Source of the DNA: Halobacillus faecis
GTDB lineage: Bacteria > Bacillota > Bacilli > Bacillales > Halobacillaceae
Reading direction: 5' to 3'
NCBI RefSeq assembly: GCF_007991335.1
Contig: NZ_BJYD01000012.1
Span: 248,001-312,000, forward strand
DNA length: 64,000 nucleotides
Part shown: positions 41,475 to 48,734 of the stretch, piece by piece
Layout: every line of letters starts with the position of its first letter
Position numbering within the stretch: the stretch's first letter is position 1
Made by a program: the position numbers and the translations under genes
The notes under the pieces: model-generated
Told to the model about the DNA's origin: nothing
Seen by the model: the letters and a program-made list of their open reading frames with translations, nothing else
The model's database searches: none

Positions 41475-41505
41475 CTTTTCAGAAATCGGGAATTTTTCTG
41501 AAAAG
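41475..41505 (+). promoter_or_regulatory. Inverted repeat upstream of the N-hydroxylase gene
   Basis: CTTTTCAGAAA and TTTCTGAAAAG form 11-bp arms around a 9-nt loop. No T tract follows, so it is not a terminator. A second imperfect hairpin (TTTGGGAA with TTCCCCAAA) lies at about 41537-41563. The pair could be an operator or a structured leader. Confidence 0.5.
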
Positions 41506-41596
41506 ACACCATCTTTGGAGTGGGAAAGCTCAGGGTGATTTTTGGGAATAGAAGATTCCCCAAACATTTTAGGAACGTAACATAAAGGAGTCGTCG

Positions 41597-42907
41597 ATGA
41601 TGGAACAAAGAGAAAAGATCTATGATTTGATTGGTGTAGGTGTAGGACCTTTTAATTTGAGTCTGGCTGCCCTGCTGGATGAAATAGAGGATGTTGAACC
41701 CCTTTTCTTTGAACAGAATAGTGCTTTTGACTGGCATCCAGGAATGTTGATTGAAGGGACAAAAATGCAAGTTCCTTTTATCGCTGATTTGGTGACGATG
41801 GCGGATCCGACGAACAAATATAGCTTTTTGAACTATATCAGTAAAAATGAGCGGATGTATCAGTTTTACTTTTTGCAGCGGCTCGACATCCCGAGAAGAG
41901 AATATAATGACTACTGCCAATGGGTAGCTCGACAGGTCGACAGCTGCCGATTTGGAAAAAGAGTCACGAATATAAAACATTACAATGATAACGAAGAGCT
42001 TTTCGAGGTAGAAGTGACGAATGTAGAAAATGGAGAAACAGAGGTTTACCATACGAAGAATTTAGTAATGGGAACCGGAAGTGTGCCGGTCATGCCACGC
42101 ACATTCCAAGATGCCCCTTCAGAAGACGTTTTCCACACAGCCGATTTCCTGCCGAACCAGGACCGCTGCAGAAAAGCGGACTCGATTACGGTTGTCGGCT
42201 CCGGCCAAAGTGCTGCCGAAACTTTCCGCGAACTTCTGAAAGAACAACGCGATTGCGGCTATCGACTTGATTGGATTACACGCTCGGCGAGTTTTGAGTC
42301 GATGGAAGAATCGAAGCTAAGCCTCGAGCACTTTTCACCGGACTATGTGAATTATTTTTACCAGCTTCCACAAAAGCAAAAAGATGAAATCTTCGCCAAT
42401 CAGGGCCTCTATTATAAAGGAATCAGTAACCATACAATCAATGATATTTACAACCTCCTTTACGAGTATTCAGTCGGGCGAGAAGACCTGAATGTCGGAC
42501 TGCAGGTGCTTAGTGAAGTGAAGGATGTCCGTCCTAAAGCTGATGGTGGCTATGAACTCGAATGTTACCACTATCAGAAAAAGGAAACATTCACGCATCA
42601 AACGGATCTTGTGATTGCAGCAACGGGCTATAAGCCTTATGTTCCGGACTTTGTCCACCACTTGGAAGACTTCCTTGTATGGGATGAAGAAGGAAGATAT
42701 AAGGTGACCGCAGATTATCGGCTTGTCACGTCAGAAGAGACAGCCAATGAAATTTATGTGCACAGTGGGATCTCCCATACCCACGGCGTAGGTTCCACCA
42801 ACCTTGGGTTGTCGATCCACCGGAATAAAGTGATCATCAACCACCTCGTGGGACGCGAAGTTTTCCCAATGAACGAAAAAAACATTTTCCAGTCCTTCAA
42901 CGTCTGA
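41597..42907 (+). CDS. Lysine/ornithine N-monooxygenase (siderophore type)
   Basis: This 436-residue flavoprotein hydroxylates the side-chain amine of lysine or ornithine, the first step toward hydroxamate siderophores (IucD/PvdA/SidA family). Motifs are FAD-binding GVGVGPFNLSLAAL (residues 13-26), FDWHPGMLIEGTKMQVPF, NADPH-binding VVGSGQSAAETF (about 197-208) and the terminal ATGYKP and THGVGSTNLGLS segments. It is a lone gene: no siderophore synthetase or transporter follows, and a terminator closes the unit. No convincing Fur box was found upstream. Confidence 0.9.
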   Translation: MMEQREKIYDLIGVGVGPFNLSLAALLDEIEDVEPLFFEQNSAFDWHPGMLIEGTKMQVPFIADLVTMADPTNKYSFLNYISKNERMYQFYFLQRLDIPRREYNDYCQWVARQVDSCRFGKRVTNIKHYNDNEELFEVEVTNVENGETEVYHTKNLVMGTGSVPVMPRTFQDAPSEDVFHTADFLPNQDRCRKADSITVVGSGQSAAETFRELLKEQRDCGYRLDWITRSASFESMEESKLSLEHFSPDYVNYFYQLPQKQKDEIFANQGLYYKGISNHTINDIYNLLYEYSVGREDLNVGLQVLSEVKDVRPKADGGYELECYHYQKKETFTHQTDLVIAATGYKPYVPDFVHHLEDFLVWDEEGRYKVTADYRLVTSEETANEIYVHSGISHTHGVGSTNLGLSIHRNKVIINHLVGREVFPMNEKNIFQSFNV

Positions 42908-42916
42908 AAATCATTT

Positions 42917-42946
42917 CCCCCAGCCATTCACGGCTGGGGGTTTTTT
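42917..42946 (+). terminator. Terminator of the N-monooxygenase gene
   Basis: CCCCCAGCC and GGCTGGGGG pair around a 6-nt loop and are followed by TTTTTT. Confidence 0.92.
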
Positions 42947-43070
42947 ATATGCTTTCGTGGTGTTTGTAAGGGGAGCAGGAGAGGGAGCGTGCTTTTTCCT
43001 CATGCGAAATCTTGATACTTCGTATGTAGGGGAAGGGAACTTTTATTGGAGTCAATAGCGCAGGGGGTAC

Positions 43071-43155
43071 TGTTGATAATGTGTATAAAATTGTGCATAT
43101 GTGAATAAAAGCAGATAGCGTGAAGGGGGATGGCCATTTATACACATGTGGATAA
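43071..43155. promoter_or_regulatory. DnaA-box cluster
   Basis: Four perfect matches to TTATNCACA occur in 76 bp: 43080-43088 (minus), 43100-43108 (minus), 43138-43146 (plus) and 43147-43155 (minus). The last two are back to back in inverted orientation (TTATACACATGTGGATAA). Boxes with one mismatch lie at 43071-43079 and 43092-43100. The cluster is in a 437-bp gap between a terminator and the argC promoter and far from any dnaA/dnaN gene in the window. DnaA-box clusters outside oriC are known in B. subtilis, where they titrate DnaA. Confidence 0.75.
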
Positions 43156-43184
43156 GTCGCCGTTCTTCCTTATCTTTTTACAAT

Positions 43185-43213
43185 CTGATCTCAATAGGAA
43201 TTATTGAGATCAG
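43185..43213. other. Perfect 12-bp-arm palindrome
   Basis: CTGATCTCAATA and TATTGAGATCAG are perfect inverted repeats around a 5-nt spacer. Neither strand has a following T tract. It lies between the DnaA-box cluster and the argC promoter and could be a protein-binding site. Confidence 0.6.
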
Positions 43214-43265
43214 GCAGTGTACACATTAAGAATCTGTAAAACTAACAAATTGTGATGGTAATCTA

Positions 43266-43329
43266 TTGACATCTGCTTCCTAAGGGTTAATAATATTGTA
43301 AATATACAGATGAAATAATAAATATACAT
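43266..43329 (+). promoter_or_regulatory. argC promoter and ARG-box-like operator
   Basis: TTGACA (43266-43271) and AATAAT (43289-43294) are spaced 17 bp. Downstream, ATGAAATAATAAATATACAT (43310-43329) resembles the ArgR/AhrC box (ATGAATAAAAATTCA type). Repression by arginine is inferred. Confidence 0.6.
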
Positions 43330-43344
43330 AGAGGTGGATTCAAA

Positions 43345-44382
43345 GTGAAAGCAGGGATCGTAGGTGCGACCGGGTACGGCGGAATTGAATTGCTCCGCTT
43401 ATTAACAAATCATCCACAAGTTAAAGCGATAACCTTATATTCATCTTCCCAGGCAGGGGAGCAATTTGAAGACATTTACCCTCAATTTCAAGGGGGAGAA
43501 TCTTATGTGTTACATGATTTAATTCCGGAGCAGATGAGGAAAGATTTGGACGTCATTTTCCTTGCGACTCCATCCGGTGTTTCTAGTAAATTGACACCCC
43601 AACTGCAGGGTGGTCCTGCAAAGGTCATTGACCTTTCTGGCGATTTAAGAATGAAAGATTCTGGATCTTATGAACAATGGTACAAAAAAGAAGCAGCTCC
43701 TGATGTGACGCTTGAAGCTGCCGTCTACGGGCTACCAGAGTGGAATCAAGAACGAATAGAGAAGGCGGATGTTATTGCCAATCCAGGGTGCTATCCGACA
43801 GCGACACTACTTGGTTTGGGACCACTAGTCAAAGAAGGATTGGTGAAGTCTGACTCGGTCGTGATTGACGCGAAATCAGGGGTGTCAGGGGCTGGGAAAA
43901 ATCCAAATCCAATCACCCATTTTGCTCACACCCAGGAGAATTTTCAAATCTATAAAGTGAATCAACACCAGCATATCCCGGAAATTGAACAACAATTATC
44001 CATTTGGGACGATCAAATGGAGCCAGTCACCTTTTCAACACACCTCGTTCCGATGACGAGAGGAATCATGGCGACCATTTATCTTCAGTTAAAAGAAGAG
44101 ATGAGTGAAGAGGACTTACGTCAGAAGTTTAAGAGCTACTATGAGTCACAGCCTTTCGTCAGAGTGAGGGAATCGGGTGGGTTTCCGTGTACGAAAGATG
44201 TGTACGGATCTAATTTCTGTGACATCGGTCTTACGATCGATGCCCGAACGAATCGGGTCACCATCGTAAGTGTCATTGATAACTTAATGAAAGGGGCGGC
44301 CAGTCAGGCGGTCCAGAATATGAATCTTGTATTCCAATATGATGAGAGAACAGGGCTTGCGCCACTGCCGGTTTATCCTTAA
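43345..44382 (+). CDS. argC: N-acetyl-gamma-glutamyl-phosphate reductase
   Basis: This 345-residue ArgC reduces N-acetylglutamyl phosphate to the semialdehyde using NADPH. The N-terminal Rossmann motif is VGATGYGGIELLRLL, the catalytic Cys lies in ANPGCYPTATLLGLGPL (about residue 149) and the C-terminal His-containing substrate block is HQHIPEIEQQL. GTG start after GAGGTGG. It is the first gene of argCJBD-carAB-argF, the same order as in B. subtilis. An ARG box lies directly upstream. Confidence 0.96.
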   Translation: MKAGIVGATGYGGIELLRLLTNHPQVKAITLYSSSQAGEQFEDIYPQFQGGESYVLHDLIPEQMRKDLDVIFLATPSGVSSKLTPQLQGGPAKVIDLSGDLRMKDSGSYEQWYKKEAAPDVTLEAAVYGLPEWNQERIEKADVIANPGCYPTATLLGLGPLVKEGLVKSDSVVIDAKSGVSGAGKNPNPITHFAHTQENFQIYKVNQHQHIPEIEQQLSIWDDQMEPVTFSTHLVPMTRGIMATIYLQLKEEMSEEDLRQKFKSYYESQPFVRVRESGGFPCTKDVYGSNFCDIGLTIDARTNRVTIVSVIDNLMKGAASQAVQNMNLVFQYDERTGLAPLPVYP

Positions 44383-44402
44383 TGAAGAGAGGGAGAGATG
44401 GT

Positions 44403-45629
44403 TTGATACAAGCGAAGAACACCCAAACAATTGAAAAAATAGCGGATGGTTCCATTCTGACACCGAAAGGTTACAAGGCTGGTGGGATTCATAGCGGATT
44501 AAGATACCGAAAAAAGGACTTCGCTCTTCTTATGAGTGAGCGACCGGCTTCTGCAGCGGCTGTTTACACTCAAAGCCATTTCCAGGCCCCGCCTCTCAAA
44601 GTGACGCAGGAAAGCATTGCGGAACAAGGGAAAATACAAAGCGTTGTCATCAATAGTGCAGTCGCTAATGCATGCACAGGAGAAGAAGGTCTTGCCAATG
44701 CTTATGAGATGCGTCGTATGATTGCAAAAAGATTTGATATCCCGAATGAATACGTGGCTGTAGCGTCCACAGGGGTGATCGGACAGCAGCTTCCGATGGG
44801 GAAAATCGCCCACGGCTGTGAGAACGTAGAGATTTCAGGAACAGGGTACAAAGATTTTCAGCAAGCGATTCTTACGACAGACACTTGTCAAAAGCATGCA
44901 TGTTATCAGGTGCAGGTGGGAGGAAAGACCGTTTCCATCGGTGGAGCAGCCAAAGGCTCCGGGATGATTCACCCGAACATGGCGACAATGCTTGGCTTTA
45001 TCACGACAGATGCTACCATTGAATCCAGTGATTTAAAACGCGCGTTAAATTCTTCTATCGATAAATCCTTCAACCAGATAACGGTTGATGGAGAGACTTC
45101 AACGAATGATATGGTGCTGACGCTTGCCAATGGGGAAATAGATCATGAACCATTGACAGAAGAACACCCGGATTGGGAAGCTTTTCAAACCGCTCTTCAG
45201 CTCGTTTGTGAAGATCTTGCCAAACAAATCGCTAAAGATGGAGAAGGGGCCACAAAGCTGATTGAAGTAGTGGTTACCGGTGCTCGTACAAACGAAGAAG
45301 CGAGAGTTATAGGTAAGAAAGTGGTTGGTTCAAGCTTGGTGAAGACAGCTGTCTATGGGTTGGATGCCAACTGGGGAAGGATTGTCGGTGCGATTGGCCA
45401 CAGTGAGGCTGAATTGGATCCGAATCAGTGTGATATTTACATTGAAGATCAATTGGTATTCAGTAACGGGACCCCGTGTCCATTTTCTGAAGAACAGGCT
45501 ACTGAAGACTTGGATAATGAAGAAGTGAAAATTACCATCCGTCTTCGTGAAGGAGACGGAGAAGGCACGGCGTGGGGGTGTGACTTGACATATGACTACG
45601 TCAAAATCAATGCCAGTTACAGAACCTAA
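44403..45629 (+). CDS. argJ: Bifunctional ornithine acetyltransferase / N-acetylglutamate synthase
   Basis: This 408-residue ArgJ recycles the acetyl group from acetylornithine to glutamate. The autocleavage motif KGSGMIHPNMATMLGF is intact; cleavage is expected before the Thr of ATML (about residue 190), giving alpha and beta chains. The ATG at 44382 overlaps the argC stop but has no ribosome-binding site, whereas GAGGGAGAG precedes the TTG at 44403; the TTG start gives the usual length. The argB gene begins within its last codons. Confidence 0.94.
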   Translation: MIQAKNTQTIEKIADGSILTPKGYKAGGIHSGLRYRKKDFALLMSERPASAAAVYTQSHFQAPPLKVTQESIAEQGKIQSVVINSAVANACTGEEGLANAYEMRRMIAKRFDIPNEYVAVASTGVIGQQLPMGKIAHGCENVEISGTGYKDFQQAILTTDTCQKHACYQVQVGGKTVSIGGAAKGSGMIHPNMATMLGFITTDATIESSDLKRALNSSIDKSFNQITVDGETSTNDMVLTLANGEIDHEPLTEEHPDWEAFQTALQLVCEDLAKQIAKDGEGATKLIEVVVTGARTNEEARVIGKKVVGSSLVKTAVYGLDANWGRIVGAIGHSEAELDPNQCDIYIEDQLVFSNGTPCPFSEEQATEDLDNEEVKITIRLREGDGEGTAWGCDLTYDYVKINASYRT

Positions 45630-46401
45630 GCCTGTTATTGTCATAAAGCTCGGAGGAAGTATGCTCGATCAACTCACCGATGATTTTTATAACAGCTTTC
45701 AGGACCTGCAGAAACATTATCAAGTGATCATTGTTCATGGCGGAGGTCCTGCGATTACAAGATTGCTGGATCAACTGAATATCGAAGGTGAATTTTATGA
45801 CGGGTTACGAAAAACGACTCCGGAGACGCTCGAGGTTGTAGAAATGGTTCTTGGGGGTTCTGTAAATGGGAAAATCACAGGCCATCTTATGAAAAAGGGA
45901 ATGAAAGCCGTCGGAGTCAAAGGATCTGAAGCCTCATTGTTGCAAGCCGATTATTTGGATAAGGAAAATCTCGGACTTGTAGGAGAGGTTAGAGATGTGA
46001 ACCCAGTGCTACTCCAAAAGCTTATTGATGAAGGCTATCTTCCAGTGGTTGCCCCTTTTGGGAGAACGGATGATCATCAGACGGTAAATATCAACGCCGA
46101 TGTGGCTGCTGGAGCTATTGCTACAGCTGTCGGTGCTGAGAAACTCCTTTATGTGACGGATGTCCCAGGCATACTCGTCGAAGATGAAATACTTGCACTC
46201 ACAACCCCCGAAGAAATTGAAGGAATGATTGATCAAGGAACCATCTATGGTGGAATGATTCCGAAAGTTCATTCTGCAACGGAAGCCTTATCCGACCATT
46301 TAGAAGAAGTTAAGATAGTAAGTGGAAAAAAACCTTTGATGGAAGGTGACATGTTGAATGGCACATCCATCCGAGCGAAAAGAAAGGAGACCGTTGAGTG
46401 A
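45592..46401 (+). CDS. argB: Acetylglutamate kinase
   Basis: This 269-residue amino-acid kinase phosphorylates N-acetylglutamate. It has IKLGGSMLD (residues 16-24), [33 protein letters not shown] and the [28 protein letters not shown] region (read in two parts around residues 164-190), plus [10 protein letters not shown] near the C-terminus. Its start lies 38 bp inside argJ with a weak ribosome-binding site, suggesting translational coupling. The argD start overlaps its stop. Confidence 0.95.
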   Translation: MTTSKSMPVTEPKPVIVIKLGGSMLDQLTDDFYNSFQDLQKHYQVIIVHGGGPAITRLLDQLNIEGEFYDGLRKTTPETLEVVEMVLGGSVNGKITGHLMKKGMKAVGVKGSEASLLQADYLDKENLGLVGEVRDVNPVLLQKLIDEGYLPVVAPFGRTDDHQTVNINADVAAGAIATAVGAEKLLYVTDVPGILVEDEILALTTPEEIEGMIDQGTIYGGMIPKVHSATEALSDHLEEVKIVSGKKPLMEGDMLNGTSIRAKRKETVE

Positions 46402-47558
46402 GTTTATTTCCTACGTATAATCGTTTTCCGTTAACCATTGTATCTGGTCAGGGAACAACGGTGACCGATGATGAAGGTAAAGACTATTTAGATTTTGTAT
46501 CCGGAATAGCTGTCTGCAATCTCGGGCATCGACCTCCAGAAGTTCAGGAAGCGTTACAAGAACAGTTGAACCAGGTTTGGCATGTATCAAACCTGTACCA
46601 AATACCCGTCCAGCAGGAAGCGGCGGATTTATTGAGTGAAGCGTCTGGACTCGATTACGTCTTTTTCTGTAACAGTGGGGCAGAAGCGAATGAAGCGGCT
46701 ATCAAACTTGCCCGTAAACATACAGGGCGAGAGAAGATTATTACATTCAAGCAATCGTTCCATGGGCGGACCTTTGCTACGATGAGTGCAACCGGGCAGG
46801 AAAAGATTCATGAAGGCTTCGGTACTCTGCTTCCGACTTTTGAATACTTCCCTTATAACGATGTACAAAAAATAGAGGAAGTGCATGACGGCCATGTGGC
46901 TGCAATCATGGTCGAGGTCATCCAGGGAGAAGGTGGAGTCGTACCGGGGACCAAAGAGTTTCTGAAAACGGTCGAAGATAAATGCCGGGAATTAGGCGCC
47001 CTTTTAATCATTGATGAAGTTCAAACCGGAATCGGTCGTACAGGAAAAGCCTTTGCCTATCAACACCATGGACTGGATCCTGACATCGTTACAGCTGCTA
47101 AGGGTCTTGGAAGTGGGTTCCCTGTCGGGGCAATGGTAGGGAAAGCTGAATTAAAAGATTCCTTCACGGCTGGATCCCACGGTTCTACGTTCGGTGGGAA
47201 TCCGTTAGCTTCAACAGCGGTGAAAGCGACGCTGGAGAAAATCTTTGTTTCTGATTTCCTGGAAGCTGTTTCGGAGAAAGGCACAGTATTTAAAGAGAAG
47301 CTGGAAAGCTCATTGGAACGGTTTAATATTGTGAATGAAGTACGCGGAAAAGGCTTGATGTTGGGGATATCCATATCTGGTGAAGCGATTCAAATCGTTC
47401 ACTCATTAAGGGAAAAAGGACTCCTGGCTGTGGTAGCCGGACCGAATGTATTGAGGCTGCTCCCTCCATTGACTGTGGAATATGAGGAAATGGACCAAGC
47501 TGTTGCTTTAATTACTGAATCGATCCAACAGCATGAAGAAAGTCTGCAAAAAGCATAA
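46398..47558 (+). CDS. argD: Acetylornithine aminotransferase
   Basis: This 386-residue class III PLP aminotransferase converts acetylglutamate semialdehyde to acetylornithine. The PLP-binding loop is [15 protein letters not shown] (about residue 90), the Asp in [13 protein letters not shown] and the Schiff-base Lys in [14 protein letters not shown] (about residue 236). GTG start after AAGGAG, overlapping the argB stop. A stem-loop follows before carA. Confidence 0.94.
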   Translation: MSLFPTYNRFPLTIVSGQGTTVTDDEGKDYLDFVSGIAVCNLGHRPPEVQEALQEQLNQVWHVSNLYQIPVQQEAADLLSEASGLDYVFFCNSGAEANEAAIKLARKHTGREKIITFKQSFHGRTFATMSATGQEKIHEGFGTLLPTFEYFPYNDVQKIEEVHDGHVAAIMVEVIQGEGGVVPGTKEFLKTVEDKCRELGALLIIDEVQTGIGRTGKAFAYQHHGLDPDIVTAAKGLGSGFPVGAMVGKAELKDSFTAGSHGSTFGGNPLASTAVKATLEKIFVSDFLEAVSEKGTVFKEKLESSLERFNIVNEVRGKGLMLGISISGEAIQIVHSLREKGLLAVVAGPNVLRLLPPLTVEYEEMDQAVALITESIQQHEESLQKA

Positions 47559-47568
47559 CAATTGTATA

Positions 47569-47655
47569 GACGGTGATGTTCACAGTCGTGTTCAGCACCG
47601 TCTTTCCTGGAAATTCAATGTATAAAAATACGTAATATATAATAAATATTCATTT
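47569..47655 (+). promoter_or_regulatory. argD-carA intergenic stem-loop and ARG-box-like sites
   Basis: AGACGGTG (47569-47576) and CACCGTCT (47596-47603) form a stem without a long T tract, perhaps a partial terminator or processing site. Two AT-rich ARG-box-like sequences follow: ATGTATAAAAATACG at about 47618 and TAATAAATATTCAT at about 47640. This suggests additional arginine control of carAB-argF. Confidence 0.5.
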
Positions 47656-47669
47656 TGTGGGGTGATGGA

Positions 47670-48734
47670 ATGAAAGGATACTTAAGTTTACAAGACGGCA
47701 CAACGTTCGAAGGAGAAATTTCACCGAATTTTGACCGAAACGTTCAGGGTGAGATTGTCTTCTTCACCGGCATGACAGGTTATCAGGAAGTTCTCACTGA
47801 CCCTTCTTATAAAGGACAGATTGTGGTGTTTACGTATCCATTGATAGGTAATTATGGAATCAACGATGAGGACGGAGAGAGCCAGGAGATTCAAGTCAGT
47901 GGTGTGGTCATGTACCACTGTGCAGATGTTCCTTCGCATTTTCAATCAAAAAAGTCTCTAGGCACATACTTGAACGAACAAAACATTCCATACATGACAG
48001 AAGTAGATACGAGGGAAGTGACCAAGGCGATCCGTGCAGAAGGAACGCAGCAAGCCGCCCTTTCTTTCGAGGCTGATTATCGCTTCCTGCCTAAAAAGAC
48101 GGATCAAATTCAACAGGTAAGTGGTGAAAAAATTGAGAGTTATGGAGAAACGGGCATGCACGTGGCTTTGATCGATTTTGGTTGGAAGAAATCGATTTTA
48201 AATGCCCTCCTTGAACGAGGGATTCGGGTTTCGGTTCTTCCTTTCACCCAGGTCGAGATGCTGGAGACGCTTCAGGCGGACGCCATTGTGCTATCGAATG
48301 GCCCAGGGGACCCGAAGGATACCAGGGACGTTTTACCACTTCTGAAAAAGGCTTTGGAAAAGTTTCCGGCTTTCGGGATTTGTATGGGGCATCAGGTCAT
48401 CGCTCTTGCTTTTGGAGGAGACACAACGAAGTTGACATTCGGCCATCGAGGAGCGAACCATCCAGTCAAAGACGTAGTGTCAGGTAAAGTGTTTCTATCC
48501 TCGCAGAATCACAATTATGTGGTCAAAGAAGACAGCTTGAATGGTACGCCGCTCGTACCGAGGTTTTACAACGTCAATGACGGTTCCATCGAAGGTTTAA
48601 TGCATGAGTCGAAATTGATTATGTCCGCACAGTTCCATCCGGAGGCGCATCCCGGACCGAAAGACGCAGAATGGTTGTTTGATGATTTTATTACGATTGT
48701 TAAGAACAAAGGAGTGAAGACACATGTCTCATAA
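47670..48734 (+). CDS. carA: Carbamoyl-phosphate synthase small chain (arginine-specific)
   Basis: This 354-residue glutaminase subunit supplies ammonia for carbamoyl phosphate. The class I amidotransferase nucleophile is in FGICMGHQVIALAFGG (about residue 240), and the catalytic His/Glu are in QFHPEAHPGP. The N-terminal domain has GEIVFFTGMTGYQEVLTDPS. GGGGTGATGG precedes the ATG at 47670; an upstream TTG is less likely. It overlaps carB by 11 bp. Its place in the arg operon marks it as the arginine-regulated copy. Confidence 0.95.
   Translation: MKGYLSLQDGTTFEGEISPNFDRNVQGEIVFFTGMTGYQEVLTDPSYKGQIVVFTYPLIGNYGINDEDGESQEIQVSGVVMYHCADVPSHFQSKKSLGTYLNEQNIPYMTEVDTREVTKAIRAEGTQQAALSFEADYRFLPKKTDQIQQVSGEKIESYGETGMHVALIDFGWKKSILNALLERGIRVSVLPFTQVEMLETLQADAIVLSNGPGDPKDTRDVLPLLKKALEKFPAFGICMGHQVIALAFGGDTTKLTFGHRGANHPVKDVVSGKVFLSSQNHNYVVKEDSLNGTPLVPRFYNVNDGSIEGLMHESKLIMSAQFHPEAHPGPKDAEWLFDDFITIVKNKGVKTHVS

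Noticed and set aside
41423-41596. Fur box upstream of the N-monooxygenase
   Set aside because: AT-rich ATTATC and GATAAC words occur but not with 7-1-7 or 19-bp Fur spacing.
43185-43213. Terminator
   Set aside because: The hairpin is perfect, but neither strand has a T tract, and the upstream gene already has a strong terminator at 42917.
42947-43344. T-box or other riboswitch leader before argC
   Set aside because: No T-box motif, specifier loop or terminator/antiterminator pair is visible; the region instead has DnaA boxes, a palindrome and a plain promoter.
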